DNA from: an uncultured Acidobacteriota bacterium
Lineage (GTDB): Bacteria; Acidobacteriota; Terriglobia; Terriglobales; Acidobacteriaceae
Assembly: GCA_903873705.1 (NCBI GenBank)
Contig: CAIQPK010000022.1
Coordinates: 1 to 64,000, forward strand
Reading direction: 5' to 3'
Length of the DNA stretch: 64,000 nt
Positions 34,514 through 43,215 of this stretch are shown piece after piece. The translations under genes were made by a program, and so were the position numbers. The notes beneath the pieces were generated by a model. It was not told the DNA's origin. It did not search any database and saw only the letters and a list, made by a program, of their open reading frames with translations. Every line of letters begins with the position of its first letter. Position 1 is the stretch's first letter.

Positions 34514-36306
34514 CGCCCACCCTTCTGCATACCACCCACACCAACCGACGCCACCGGAGGAGGCGGCACAATCGGCGGCCTCGCCGTACCCTGCGCCTGC
34601 CGCTGCGTCTCAATCTCCGTCACCAGCATCGCCGGAGCCACCGCGCTCACCGGTATCTGTCCCGACTCCGCGCCGCACACGCCGTTGAAAATATCCTGCC
34701 GGTCGCCCGTCTCGATAATCCGGTTCAGCGCCGCCTGCGGTGTCCCCACAATCGACACCCCCCGCACCAGCTCATCCGGCCGCCCATCCACATACACCCG
34801 GTAAACCACCGTCGGAATCACCTGGAAAGCCTGTGGCGACCGCCGCGTCGTCACCGCAAACCCCGACGAAATATCCTCAAAAAACAGCCCATAAGCCTTC
34901 TTCTGCTTCGCCGCTTCAGCCTTCAGCATCTCGCGCAGCTCCGCATCGCTCACGCTCTTGGTCGAAGTCACAATCAAATTCCCCTGCCGCCCCGTCGGCA
35001 TCTTCCCCGTCTCGGCGCGCCCATGTCCATTCGACTGCCCAAAGCTCGCCACCGGCTGCCGCGACATCAGGAACGTCTTCAACACGCCGTCCTGTATCAG
35101 GTCCACCTTCCGCGCCGGTTGTCCTTCATCGTCAAACGAGTAGTGCCCACTCAGCGGCTGTCCCTTGAACGCCGCCAGCGTCGGATCATCCGCCACCGAC
35201 AGAAACGCCGGCAGAATCGGCTTGTTCAGCAGCTTCGTAAACGTCTGGCCTTCTTCATCGCCGCGCTGACGCTGCCCTTCCAGCCGATGCCCCAGCACCT
35301 CGTGAAAGAACACCGCACTCGCCCGTCCCGACAAAATCGCCGGCCCGTTATAAGGCTCCGTAATCGGCGCCAACCGCAGGTCGACAAGATTCTTCGCCAT
35401 CGCCACGGTCTTTTCAAGAATCGTTTTCTGCTCCGGCAAATGTCCCGCCGCATCCGCCTCAAACGTCTCCACGCGGAACAGGTCCATGCCGTCGGCAGCC
35501 CGCGTGCGCGCCACCACCACCAGCCGCGCCACATGGTTAGGCGACTCCACCCTCGCGCCCTCGCTCGACACAAAATAATCCGTCTCGTTCGACGCTTCCA
35601 TCTGCACCGTGTCGTAATAAATGTCCGGGTACTGCTTGAACACCGCGCTGATCTCGCGCAGCCGCGCTTCCCATGCCGACTTATCCAGCTCCAGCTTCGG
35701 TGCCGCCGGCATCATCTCTGCCTGCGCCTTCTCCGCCGAGAAATCCGCCGAGACATCCTCTTCCTTCGCCCTCACCTGCTGCTCGGTCTTCACCTTCATC
35801 AGCGCATCCAGCGCCTTGCCGTACCCGCGGTTCGTCCCAAACCACAGCGTCCGCGCAATCGCCGCGCGGTCATCCGTCAGCGGCAGCGGAATCGTCGTCA
35901 GCGCGCTCGTCCGATGGTCCCCATGCGTGTTATCCAGCTCAGGCGACCCCAGCCTTACCTGCACATCCGCCATCCGCGTCCGGTGCGCCGACGAAGACGT
36001 AATCGCGCCATACTGCGCCAGCATGCTCACGCTCTCCGCATCGGCAACCGAGTAGCTCAAAAAATAAGGCCGCACCAGCGGCTGCGCCGACTTCACATCC
36101 GCCGCGCCATTGCCCAGCTCCGCCATCGCGCGCTTCAGTTCGACGTCCAGCGTTTCCAGCAGCGCCGGGTCCGGCTTCTGCGAAACCGCCGTTGTCGCCT
36201 TCGCCTCGGCCTTCTTCTGCGCGACCGCCGTCGTCACACAAACCGCTGCGCCCACAACCGCTCCAGCCCAGGCCGCCCGCTTGCTCCAAATCCATGGCTT
36301 CGTCAT
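34510..36306 (-). CDS. TldD-type metallopeptidase with signal peptide
   Basis: A 598-residue protein with the TldD zinc motif HEVLGH (in ASAVFFHEVLGHRLEGQRQ) and the later conserved block PILPAFLSVADDPTLAAFKG and SNGHGRAETGKMPTGRQGNL. In E. coli the cytosolic TldD/TldE dimer degrades peptides and matures microcin B17. Here both halves carry N-terminal hydrophobic signal sequences (SKRAAWAGAVVGAAVCVTTA), suggesting work in the periplasm. It is first in the pair; the upstream gene is divergent. Confidence 0.88.
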   Translation of the reverse strand: MTKPWIWSKRAAWAGAVVGAAVCVTTAVAQKKAEAKATTAVSQKPDPALLETLDVELKRAMAELGNGAADVKSAQPLVRPYFLSYSVADAESVSMLAQYGAITSSSAHRTRMADVQVRLGSPELDNTHGDHRTSALTTIPLPLTDDRAAIARTLWFGTNRGYGKALDALMKVKTEQQVRAKEEDVSADFSAEKAQAEMMPAAPKLELDKSAWEARLREISAVFKQYPDIYYDTVQMEASNETDYFVSSEGARVESPNHVARLVVVARTRAADGMDLFRVETFEADAAGHLPEQKTILEKTVAMAKNLVDLRLAPITEPYNGPAILSGRASAVFFHEVLGHRLEGQRQRGDEEGQTFTKLLNKPILPAFLSVADDPTLAAFKGQPLSGHYSFDDEGQPARKVDLIQDGVLKTFLMSRQPVASFGQSNGHGRAETGKMPTGRQGNLIVTSTKSVSDAELREMLKAEAAKQKKAYGLFFEDISSGFAVTTRRSPQAFQVIPTVVYRVYVDGRPDELVRGVSIVGTPQAALNRIIETGDRQDIFNGVCGAESGQIPVSAVAPAMLVTEIETQRQAQGTARPPIVPPPPVASVGVGGMQKGGR

Positions 36307-36501
36307 GATTACTTTGAACCCGTCTTCGCGTCCGGCTCAATGGCCCGTGTGCGCGATTTCCGCTGAGCCGAGTGTATCCAAATCCGCGTTCCGGGTGTGT
36401 CATCGCCCGACACCCATTTTGGCTGCCAGCAGCACCCGCTGGCACACACCGCGCCATCCGCTCTTGAACACGCTTGGCTCGCTATCTGAGAGACTCCCCA
36501 T

Positions 36502-37833
36502 ATGCGCCTTGGTAAGCTCACAGTCCTGCTCCCGCTCCTTCTCCCCGTCGCCGCCCGCGCCGCAGAAACCCCCACCGAGCACGCCGCCAACCTCGCCGCC
36601 GCACAAGAGCTCGCCAGCTTCGCCGTCCACGGCAACCTCCCCGACTACGCCCTCCCCATCGATCAGCTCGCCAAGGCCCAGCACCTCGCCTTCCTCGGCG
36701 ACACCCTCTCCGTCATCCTCATCCTCTGGGGAATCGCCCAGGTCATCCTCCTGCTCCACTTCGGCCTCGTCGCCCGTATGCGCAACATCGCCCTCCGCTC
36801 TACCCGTGCCCGCTTCCTGCAAGCCTTCGTCTTCAGCGGCCTCTTCGTAGCCGCCATCTTCCTCCTTAATCTCCCTATCAGCATCTACGGCCACCACGTT
36901 GCCGTCGGCTACGGCCTCTCCATCCAGGGCTGGCCCGGCTGGTTCGCCGACAAGGCCAAAACCCTCGCCATCCGCTGGATCGTAGCCGGCTTCATCGCCC
37001 TGCTCCTTTTCTGGACCATCAACCGCTTCCCGCGTCGCTGGTGGCTCGTCTTCTGGGCCACGTCCATCCCCATCTCCATCGCCGCCATCTTCATCACCCC
37101 TTACGTCATAGACCCCCTCTTCAACAAGTTCGAGCCCCTCCAGCAAACCAACCCCGCCCTCGTCCAGCAGCTCGGCCGCGTCGCCGCCCGCGCCGGCGTC
37201 GATATCCCCGCCAGCCGCATCTTCCTCATGCGCGCCAGCGCCAAGACCACCACCATGAACGCCTACGTCACCGGCTTCGGCGCCTCCAAGCGAATGGTCG
37301 TCTGGGACACCACCCTCGCCAAAATGACACCCGACGAAGTACTCGTCGTCATGGGCCACGAAACCGGCCACTACGTCCTGCACCACATCGTCATCGGCGT
37401 CGCGCTCTCCATCGCCGGTCTCTTCGTCCTGCTCTACCTCGTCTTCCACTTCGTCCAGTGGACCCTCACCGCCTACGGCTCCCGCTGGCACATCCACTCC
37501 CAGCCCGACTGGGCCACCCTTCCCATCCTGCTCCTCGGCGCCCTCATACTCATGGCCCTTTCGCTCCCCATCCAGAACGGCATCAGCCGCCAGATCGAGC
37601 ACAACGCCGACGTCTACGGCCAGGAAGTCGTCCACAACATCGTCCCCGACCCCTCCGCCGCCGCCCGCGACTCCTTCCAGGTCCTCGGCGAAGCCGCCCT
37701 CGAAGAACCCAACCCCGACCCCCTCTTCGAGTTCTGGCTATACGACCACCCCTCCACCGGACGCCGCGCCGCCTTCGCCGCCCACTACAACCCCTGGGGC
37801 CCAGCCGCCTCCCCCAAATACTTCCCCCAATAG
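36502..37833 (+). CDS. M48 family membrane metallopeptidase (Ste24/CAAX-protease-like)
   Basis: A 443-residue integral membrane zinc protease. A signal peptide (LGKLTVLLPLLLPVAARAAE) precedes about seven helices. The catalytic site is VLVVMGHETGHYVLHH (HExxH), with the downstream EHNADVYGQEVV giving the third ligand (ExxxD). Relatives are yeast Ste24 and bacterial HtpX, acting on prenylated or misfolded membrane proteins. It ends HPSTGRRAAFAAHYNPWG, the family tail. No partner genes adjoin it. Confidence 0.93.
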   Translation: MRLGKLTVLLPLLLPVAARAAETPTEHAANLAAAQELASFAVHGNLPDYALPIDQLAKAQHLAFLGDTLSVILILWGIAQVILLLHFGLVARMRNIALRSTRARFLQAFVFSGLFVAAIFLLNLPISIYGHHVAVGYGLSIQGWPGWFADKAKTLAIRWIVAGFIALLLFWTINRFPRRWWLVFWATSIPISIAAIFITPYVIDPLFNKFEPLQQTNPALVQQLGRVAARAGVDIPASRIFLMRASAKTTTMNAYVTGFGASKRMVVWDTTLAKMTPDEVLVVMGHETGHYVLHHIVIGVALSIAGLFVLLYLVFHFVQWTLTAYGSRWHIHSQPDWATLPILLLGALILMALSLPIQNGISRQIEHNADVYGQEVVHNIVPDPSAAARDSFQVLGEAALEEPNPDPLFEFWLYDHPSTGRRAAFAAHYNPWGPAASPKYFPQ

Positions 37834-37876
37834 CCTTTCAGCCAACAGCCGCTCTCCCTCACCCCCCAACCAAACC

Positions 37877-37931
37877 TGTCATCTCGACCGAAGCATCGCG
37901 CCTTTTGCGATGCGCAGTGGAGAGATCCCCG
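37877..37931. repeat. Dispersed repeat copy 2
   Basis: TGTCATCTCGACCGAAGC, a short palindrome GCATCGC...GCGATGC, then GCAGTGGAGAGATCCCCGC. Copies 1-5 share the TGTCAT start and a GAAGGA or GGAGAGA/AATCTGC end. It is followed at once by a TTGCTG microsatellite, as is copy 3. Confidence 0.75.
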
Positions 37932-38050
37932 CATTGGCACTTGCTGTTGCTGTTGACGTTGCAGTTGCCGGGTGCCCCATTCATGCCACGCACCTTGCGG
38001 CATGAGTGAGGAAGCTCAACAGCCTGCACCCCCGCAACCCCCGTGGCGAA

Positions 38051-38087
38051 ACTTGGCGTTTAAACTTCGCGCACTTCGCGTCAAGGC
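38051..38087. repeat. 37-base repeat (copy A; copy B at 60363)
   Basis: ACTTGGCG followed by a T/A-rich core and GCGCACTTCGCGTCAAGGC. It matches 60363-60399 at 32 of 37 positions in the same orientation. Confidence 0.65.
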
Positions 38088-38183
38088 CTCCCCCGCATCG
38101 GCACAAAGCCGGGCGCCCCATCCGCGAGAGCTTCATCACCGGCGGGAAGGCACAATGCCCACCGTCGTATCATCAAAACCGAC

Positions 38184-38531
38184 ATGACCCACACCGACTG
38201 CCTCTTCTGCAAAATCGCCACCGGCGCCATCCCCACCACCCGCCTATACGAAAACGACCACATCCTCGCCTTCCCCGACCTCAACCCCCAGGCCCCCACC
38301 CACATCCTCATCATCCCCAAAGACCACCTCAACTCCCTCGCCGAAGCCACCTCCACCCACACCGAAGTCTTCGGCCACCTCCTCTCCGCCGTCACCGAGG
38401 TCGCCCGCCAGCAGCACCTCGACGGAGGTTACCGAACCGTCATCAATACCGGCCCCGACGGCGGCCAAACCGTAGGCCATCTCCACCTCCACCTCCTCGG
38501 CGGACGCGCCATGCACTGGCCCCCAGGCTAA
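38184..38531 (+). CDS. HIT family protein (HINT-type nucleotide hydrolase)
   Basis: A 115-residue protein starting MTHTDCLFCKIATGAIPTTR, with FPDLNPQAPTHILIIPKDH and the histidine triad GQTVGHLHLHLLGGRAM (HxHxHxx). HINT enzymes hydrolyse AMP-lysine or aminoacyl-adenylates. The length and C-terminus (GRAMHWPPG) fit bacterial HinT. It appears monocistronic. Confidence 0.94.
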   Translation: MTHTDCLFCKIATGAIPTTRLYENDHILAFPDLNPQAPTHILIIPKDHLNSLAEATSTHTEVFGHLLSAVTEVARQQHLDGGYRTVINTGPDGGQTVGHLHLHLLGGRAMHWPPG

Positions 38532-38659
38532 TCCTTTCTTACCCTTACCCCAACACTTCAAGTACGCCTTGAAGGGGGTGTTAACCACCCTGGTTCATCC
38601 CCATTACCCACCCTGATTCGTACCCCTCTCGCCACGCTGCAGCATCCCAGCCACCCGCA

Positions 38660-38697
38660 CCCCAATCCCCCAATCCCCCAATCCCCCCCGACCCCCC
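38660..38697. repeat. (CCCCAAT)n heptamer array, G-quadruplex-capable
   Basis: C4-AAT-C5-AAT-C5-AAT-C7-GA-C6 on the plus strand. The minus strand therefore has five runs of at least four G separated mostly by ATT, a textbook G-quadruplex pattern resembling ciliate telomere repeats. Confidence 0.8.
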
Positions 38698-38702
38698 GAG
38701 GA

Positions 38703-38837
38703 TTGTCATTCCGTAGCGCAGCGAAGGAATCTGCTTCTGCTCTTGCTCTTGCTCTTGCTCTTGCTTTGCTCTTGCCCATGCCCTTGTTCTTGCAGTTGCC
38801 GTTGTCGTTGCCGTTGTCGTTGTCGTTGCCGTTGCCC
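38703..38837. repeat. Dispersed repeat copy 3 plus TTGC-rich microsatellite
   Basis: TTGTCATTCCGTAGCGCAGC then GAAGGAATCTGCTT (38703-38736) runs directly into CTTGCTCTTGCTC repeats and then GTTGCCGTTGTC repeats up to 38837. The hexamer tract is imperfect and about 100 bases long. Confidence 0.75.
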
Positions 38838-38845
38838 GAAGGTAC

Positions 38846-38900
38846 CCCGAGGCTTCAGCCTCGGGTCTCATAGGCACCCGCAAGAAGGGGCTTCAGCCCC
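38846..38900. repeat. Two palindromes with CTTCAG core
   Basis: CCCGAGGCTTCAGCCTCGGG (38846-38865) and GGGGCTTCAGCCCC (38887-38900) differ in arms but share the CTTCAG centre, like the CTTTAG pair at 15063. Confidence 0.75.
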
Positions 38901-39171
38901 TGGGGTATGCCCTCCTCGACTCGCGCATAATCCCGTCAAGCCCCCACACCTCTGCAAATCTTCCCAAACCCGCACCACCACAGCCGATTCGCACCCAAAA
39001 TACTTGGCACAATTATTCCCGCCAACTCTCTAAAATAGAAGTAGCTCTCAAAAGGCGCTCCGGAGACCCCCGCCCAGGTCTGCCCAGACCTAGCCCTTTG
39101 TTTCCGTGACTTTACGCCCAAAGCCTGGGGGGGCCACCACCCCCCAGACCCCAACCTGCGAAAATACCTTC

Positions 39172-39966
39172 ATGGCCCCAGCAGGCGTCTCCCTCACCCT
39201 CGTCAACAAGGTAGCCCTGGTCACCGGAGGCTCCCGCGGCATCGGCGCCGCCACCGTCCGCCTCCTCCGCCAGGCAGGCGCCCGAGTCGTCTTCAGCTAC
39301 CGCTCAGAAGCTGCCCGCGCCGCCGAGCTCGTAGCCGAATGCGGCGGCGACGCCCACTGCCGCGCCCTCCAGCAGGAGCTCGCCAGCGCCGAGGACGGCC
39401 AGGTCCTCGTCGAAACCGCCGCCGTCGTCTTCGGCCGCATCGACATCCTCGTCGTCAACCACGGCATCTGGCCGCCCCACGACCAGCCCATAGCCGAAAT
39501 GCCCGCCACCCAGTGGCGCCGCACCCTCGGCGTCAACCTCGAAAGCGTCTTCGGCCTCGTCCAGTCCGCGACCGCCCAAATGCTCGCACAGCCGCAGGAC
39601 CACAAGACCCGCGGCCACATCGTCCTCGTCGCCAGCACCGCCGCCCAGCGCGGAGAAGCCTTCCACGCCGACTACGCCGCCAGCAAAGGAGCCCTGCTCT
39701 CCCTCACCAAGAGCCTCTCCAGCGAGCTCGCCCCCCAGGGCATTCTCTGCAACTGCGTCGCCCCCGGCTGGGTCCGCACAGAAATGTCCGCTGGAACCCT
39801 TTCCGATCCAGACGCGTCCAAGAAAGCACTGAGCCTGATCCCGCTCGGCCGCGCAGCGGACCCCGATGAGATCGCCGGCCCCATCCTCTTCCTCTGCACC
39901 CCATGGGCCGGCTTCATCTCAGGAGAAGTCTTCAACGTCAACGGTGGCGCCGTGCTGGTAGGCTAG
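39172..39966 (+). CDS. SDR-family oxidoreductase (3-oxoacyl-ACP reductase-like)
   Basis: A 264-residue NAD(P)-dependent short-chain dehydrogenase from ATG 39172. It has the cofactor loop TGGSRGIG (near residue 18), NHGIW, the catalytic Ser in VASTAAQRG and Tyr/Lys in DYAASKGALL, then APGWVRTEM. FabG-like reduction of 3-oxoacyl-ACP is plausible because it heads an operon with fabZ, lpxA and lpxI, but a sugar or other alcohol substrate cannot be excluded. A short GC hairpin (39124-39146) lies upstream. Confidence 0.88.
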   Translation: MAPAGVSLTLVNKVALVTGGSRGIGAATVRLLRQAGARVVFSYRSEAARAAELVAECGGDAHCRALQQELASAEDGQVLVETAAVVFGRIDILVVNHGIWPPHDQPIAEMPATQWRRTLGVNLESVFGLVQSATAQMLAQPQDHKTRGHIVLVASTAAQRGEAFHADYAASKGALLSLTKSLSSELAPQGILCNCVAPGWVRTEMSAGTLSDPDASKKALSLIPLGRAADPDEIAGPILFLCTPWAGFISGEVFNVNGGAVLVG

Positions 39967-39986
39967 GCAGTCACTCGGAGTAAAAC

Positions 39987-40886
39987 GTGTTCAAGCTCAA
40001 CCTAACTCGGCGATGGACCGCAGCAGCCGCTCTGCTGCTCACCTTCGCAGGCACCAGCATCCACGCCCGCGCGCAAGCCTCCGCCATCCCCAGCGCCTCG
40101 CCCGACACCGGCAAGAACACTGCCGCCTACGGCCAGAAGGTCCTCGACCAGATGGTGCAGGCCCTCGGAGGCGACGCCTGGCGCAACCGCCGCAACTGGA
40201 AAGCCAACGGCAACTTCGGCATCTTCTACAAGAGCAAGCCCAACGACGTCTCGCCCAAGTTCGAGGAATTCCACCTCCTTCAACCCAACGTAACCCGCTT
40301 CGTCGTAGTCACCCACTACGGCAGCGGCCTCGCCGACCTGCTCGGCGCTCCCATCGGCGTCTCCGCCGGCCGTGACCACCCCGACATCGTCCAGCTCCAC
40401 ACCCCTGACGACTCCTACGAGATCACCTACAAAGGCAAAGTGGAACTGCCCAAGGAGATGGTCTCCGAGCAACAACGCCAACGCGCTCACTCGCTTGACG
40501 TCGTCATGAGCTGGCTCAAGCGGCCCGACACCGTCGTCGTCTACGAAGGCATGGGCACGGTCGCTCGCCGCCCCGCCGAGCGCGTCTCCATCATCACCGC
40601 TGACAACGACACCGTTACCCTCGAGCTCGACGCCAGCACCCACCTCCCCGTCAGCCGCGAATTCCGCTACCGCAACACCACCTACAAGGATTTCGACATC
40701 GATCGCGAAGAGTACGACAACTACCAGCTCCGCGACGGCGTCATGACACCCTTCACCATCACCCGCTACAAGAACGACGACATGGTCGCCCAGCGCTTCA
40801 TCGTGGACATGCACTACAACGTCGACCTTCCCCCCGCCCTCTTCAACCCCGACATCCCGCTCTCCGGCAAGCCACCGAAGAAGTAA
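39987..40886 (+). CDS. Secreted protein, possibly LolA/outer-membrane-lipoprotein-sorting-like
   Basis: A 299-residue exported protein (GTG start, CGGAG upstream) with a signal peptide ending near ARAQA. The mature part alternates strands: GGDAWRNRRNWKANGNFGIF, then VTRFVVVTHYG, VTLELDASTHLPVSREFRYR and MTPFTITRYKND. This layout recalls periplasmic half-barrels of the LolA/LolB/DUF4292 kind, in which DASTHLPV-like turns are typical. It is second in the lipid A operon, 20 bases after the SDR gene and 3 before fabZ, so a role in envelope assembly is likely but unproven. Confidence 0.7.
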   Translation: MFKLNLTRRWTAAAALLLTFAGTSIHARAQASAIPSASPDTGKNTAAYGQKVLDQMVQALGGDAWRNRRNWKANGNFGIFYKSKPNDVSPKFEEFHLLQPNVTRFVVVTHYGSGLADLLGAPIGVSAGRDHPDIVQLHTPDDSYEITYKGKVELPKEMVSEQQRQRAHSLDVVMSWLKRPDTVVVYEGMGTVARRPAERVSIITADNDTVTLELDASTHLPVSREFRYRNTTYKDFDIDREEYDNYQLRDGVMTPFTITRYKNDDMVAQRFIVDMHYNVDLPPALFNPDIPLSGKPPKK

Positions 40887-40889
40887 GCG

Positions 40890-41468
40890 ATGGGTACTCG
40901 CGGTGATATTCTGGGCGCTGTCATGAGTGAACCCACCGCGCCCCCGGCGACCGACGCCGCCCCCTCCGAGCCCGCCGCAAAAACCACGATGGACATCGTC
41001 GAAATCATGGCGGTCCTACCCCACCGCTACCCCTTCCTGCTCATTGACCGCGTCATTGAAATCGAGCCCCGCAAACGCGTCGTCGCGCTCAAGAACGTCT
41101 CCATGAACGAGCCTCACTTCACCGGCCACTTCCCCGACTACCCCATCATGCCCGGCGTCCTCCAGGTAGAAGCCATGGCGCAAGCCGGCGGCGCGTTGCT
41201 GCTCGGCGAGTTCTCGCTCGAAGAACGCGCTGGCAAGCTGATGGTCTTCACCGGCATCGAAAGCGCCCGCTTCCGCCGCCCCGTCGTTCCCGGCGACCAG
41301 CTCCGCATCGAGGTCACCGTCGAGAACTGGCGCTCACGCGCCGTCAAGATGAAGGGCATCTGCACCGTCAACGGCAAGGTTGCCAGCGAGGCCCTCTTCA
41401 CCGCGCAACTCGTCCCGCGCGTGCGCGCCCCGAAGGCCGAAGACCAGGTAGTCGAGGCCGCAGAGTGA
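40890..41468 (+). CDS. fabZ: 3-hydroxyacyl-ACP dehydratase FabZ
   Basis: The hot-dog-fold dehydratase of fatty acid synthesis, also supplying acyl chains for lipid A. The core starts MDIVEIMAVLPHRYPFLLID and has the catalytic HFTGHFPDYPIMPGVLQVE with His and, later, the Glu in VEAMAQAGG. The 192-residue frame from 40890 has an N-terminal Ala/Pro-rich extension; ATG 40923 is an alternative. It ends overlapping the lpxA start by 4 bases. Confidence 0.96.
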   Translation: MGTRGDILGAVMSEPTAPPATDAAPSEPAAKTTMDIVEIMAVLPHRYPFLLIDRVIEIEPRKRVVALKNVSMNEPHFTGHFPDYPIMPGVLQVEAMAQAGGALLLGEFSLEERAGKLMVFTGIESARFRRPVVPGDQLRIEVTVENWRSRAVKMKGICTVNGKVASEALFTAQLVPRVRAPKAEDQVVEAAE

Positions 41469-42250
41469 ACATCCACGCCACAGCCATCGTCGTCGAAGGC
41501 GCGATCGTCCCAGCCAGCTGCCGCGTTGGCCCCTTCTGCACCATCGGCCCCAACGTCGTGCTGGGCGAGGACTGCGAGCTCGTCTCGCACGTCGTCCTCG
41601 ATGGCCACACCACGCTCGGCCGGGGCAACAAGGTCTTCTCCTTCACCTGTCTCGGGATCGCCCCGCAGGACCTCAAGTACGCCGGCGAACCCACCCGCCT
41701 CGAGATCGGCGACAACAACTCCATCCGCGAGTACGTCACTATCTCCCGCGGCACAGTAGGCGGAGGCGGTGTTACCCAGGTCGGCTCCGACTGCCTCATC
41801 ATGGCCTACACGCACATCGGCCACGACTCCCACATCGGCAACGGCTGCATCCTTGCCAACGCCGCCACCCTCGCCGGCCACGTCATCGTCGAAGACTACG
41901 CGGTAGTCGGCGCGCTCTGCCCGGTGCACCAGTTCTGCCGCATCGGCCGCTACAGCTACATCGGCGGCGGCACCACCATCACCCAGGACGTTCTCCCCTA
42001 CTCGCTCACCTCCATCGAGCGCAACAACCACGCCTACGGTCTCAACAAGGTCGGCCTGCAACGCCGCGGCTTCACCCCCGAGCAGATCCGCCAGCTAGGC
42101 ACCGCCATGCGCGCCCTCACCAGCAGCAAGAAGAACACCACGCAAGCACTAGCTGTAATCCACGACCAACTGGCCCAGGGCGGCGGCCACGAACACGTCC
42201 GTTACCTGGCCGACTTCGTCGCCGCCAGCGAACGCGGCGTAATCAAGTAA
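41465..42250 (+). CDS. lpxA: UDP-N-acetylglucosamine acyltransferase LpxA
   Basis: Catalyses the first step of lipid A synthesis, adding a 3-hydroxyacyl chain to UDP-GlcNAc. GTG start overlaps the fabZ stop (GTGA). The 261-residue product shows hexapeptide repeats (IHATAIVVEGAIVPASCRVG and following), the typical AYTHIGHDSHIGNGCILANA with catalytic His, and the C-terminal helical domain (NKVGLQRRGFTPEQIRQL). Length is normal. Confidence 0.97.
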   Translation: MNIHATAIVVEGAIVPASCRVGPFCTIGPNVVLGEDCELVSHVVLDGHTTLGRGNKVFSFTCLGIAPQDLKYAGEPTRLEIGDNNSIREYVTISRGTVGGGGVTQVGSDCLIMAYTHIGHDSHIGNGCILANAATLAGHVIVEDYAVVGALCPVHQFCRIGRYSYIGGGTTITQDVLPYSLTSIERNNHAYGLNKVGLQRRGFTPEQIRQLGTAMRALTSSKKNTTQALAVIHDQLAQGGGHEHVRYLADFVAASERGVIK

Positions 42251-42252
42251 CG

Positions 42253-43113
42253 ATGACAACAACCGGCAAACTCGGACTCATCGCCGGCAACGGCCGTTTC
42301 CCTTTCCTCCTCCTTGACGCCGCCCGCGCGCACAACCTCGACGTCGTCGTTGCCGCCATCAAGGAAGAAACCTTCCCCGAGATCAACGACCGCGCCGCCG
42401 CCGACCCCGATCACATCCGCATCCACTGGATGTCGCTCGGCGAGCTCTCGAAGCTCATCGAAACGTTCCACCGCGAAGGCGTCACGCAAGCCGTGATGGC
42501 CGGCCAGGTGAAACACAAGCAGATCTTCTCCAGCATCCGTCCCGACTGGCGACTCGCCAAGCTGCTGCTCAACCTCCGCACCCGCAACACCGACATGCTG
42601 CTCGGCGCAGTCGCCAAGGTCCTCGGCGACGAAGGCATCATCCTCATCTCCTCCACCGCCTTCCTCGAACCGCTGCTCGCTCCCGCCGACGTCCTCACGC
42701 AGCGCGCTCCCACTGAAGCCGAGCGCATCGACATCGGCTACGGCCTCACCGTAGCCCGCGGCATCGCCGCCTTCGACCTCGGCCAGACCGTCGTCATCGC
42801 CGCCGGTGCCTGCGTCGCCGTCGAAGCCATGGAAGGCACCGACGCCACCATCGCCCGCGCCGGCGACCTCTTCCGCACCTTGGATTCCGACGCCAGCACC
42901 CTCGACCGCTCGCTCACCGTCGTCAAGGTCGCCAAGCCCAATCAGGACATGCGTTTCGACGTCCCCGTCGTTGGCCTGCCCACCATCGAAGCCATGCGTT
43001 CCGCCGGTGCCACCTGCCTGTGCGTCGAAGCTGGCCGCACCCTGCTCTTCGACCGCGAAGCCATGGTCGCCGCAGCCGACGCAGCCGGCATCGCCCTCGT
43101 CGGCGAGAAGTAA
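42253..43113 (+). CDS. lpxI: UDP-2,3-diacylglucosamine pyrophosphatase LpxI
   Basis: The LpxH-independent enzyme that hydrolyses UDP-2,3-diacylglucosamine in lipid A synthesis (formerly DUF1009). The 286-residue protein has KLGLIAGNGRFPFLLLDAAR at the start, VMAGQVKHKQIF, and the C-terminal domain with VVKVAKPNQDMRFDVPVVGL and ACVAVEAMEGTDA. It follows lpxA by 2 bases as the last gene of the operon. LpxI is usual in alpha-proteobacteria and Acidobacteriota, consistent with the taxon inferred. Confidence 0.95.
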   Translation: MTTTGKLGLIAGNGRFPFLLLDAARAHNLDVVVAAIKEETFPEINDRAAADPDHIRIHWMSLGELSKLIETFHREGVTQAVMAGQVKHKQIFSSIRPDWRLAKLLLNLRTRNTDMLLGAVAKVLGDEGIILISSTAFLEPLLAPADVLTQRAPTEAERIDIGYGLTVARGIAAFDLGQTVVIAAGACVAVEAMEGTDATIARAGDLFRTLDSDASTLDRSLTVVKVAKPNQDMRFDVPVVGLPTIEAMRSAGATCLCVEAGRTLLFDREAMVAAADAAGIALVGEK

Positions 43114-43215
43114 GAACCCGCCGACCCCCGGTGACAATTCCATGACACCGCTAGCGTAATATGGCTTCCACGGCGCGCGCGACATCGAGCGGGCTCGCCT
43201 TCAGGAGACTTCCGC

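Larger units (their letters stand above)
37834..38183. other. Intergenic region with dispersed repeats
   Basis: About 350 bases without a coding frame. It holds dispersed repeat copy 2 (37877-37931), a short GTTGCTGTTG-type microsatellite (about 37937-37969) and a 37-base element at 38051-38087 that is 32/37 identical to 60363-60399. Confidence 0.6.
38532..39171. other. 640-base non-coding repeat-rich region
   Basis: No coding frame is plausible. In order it contains a C-rich heptamer array (38660-38697), dispersed repeat copy 3 (38703-38736), a TTGCTC/GTTGCC hexamer microsatellite (about 38737-38837), two CTTCAG-core palindromes (38846-38900) and a G-rich hairpin before the SDR gene (39124-39146). 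Confidence 0.65.

Noticed and set aside
38737-38837. Hexamer repeats considered as a CRISPR array
   Set aside because: Units are 3-6 bases without spacers; it is a microsatellite.
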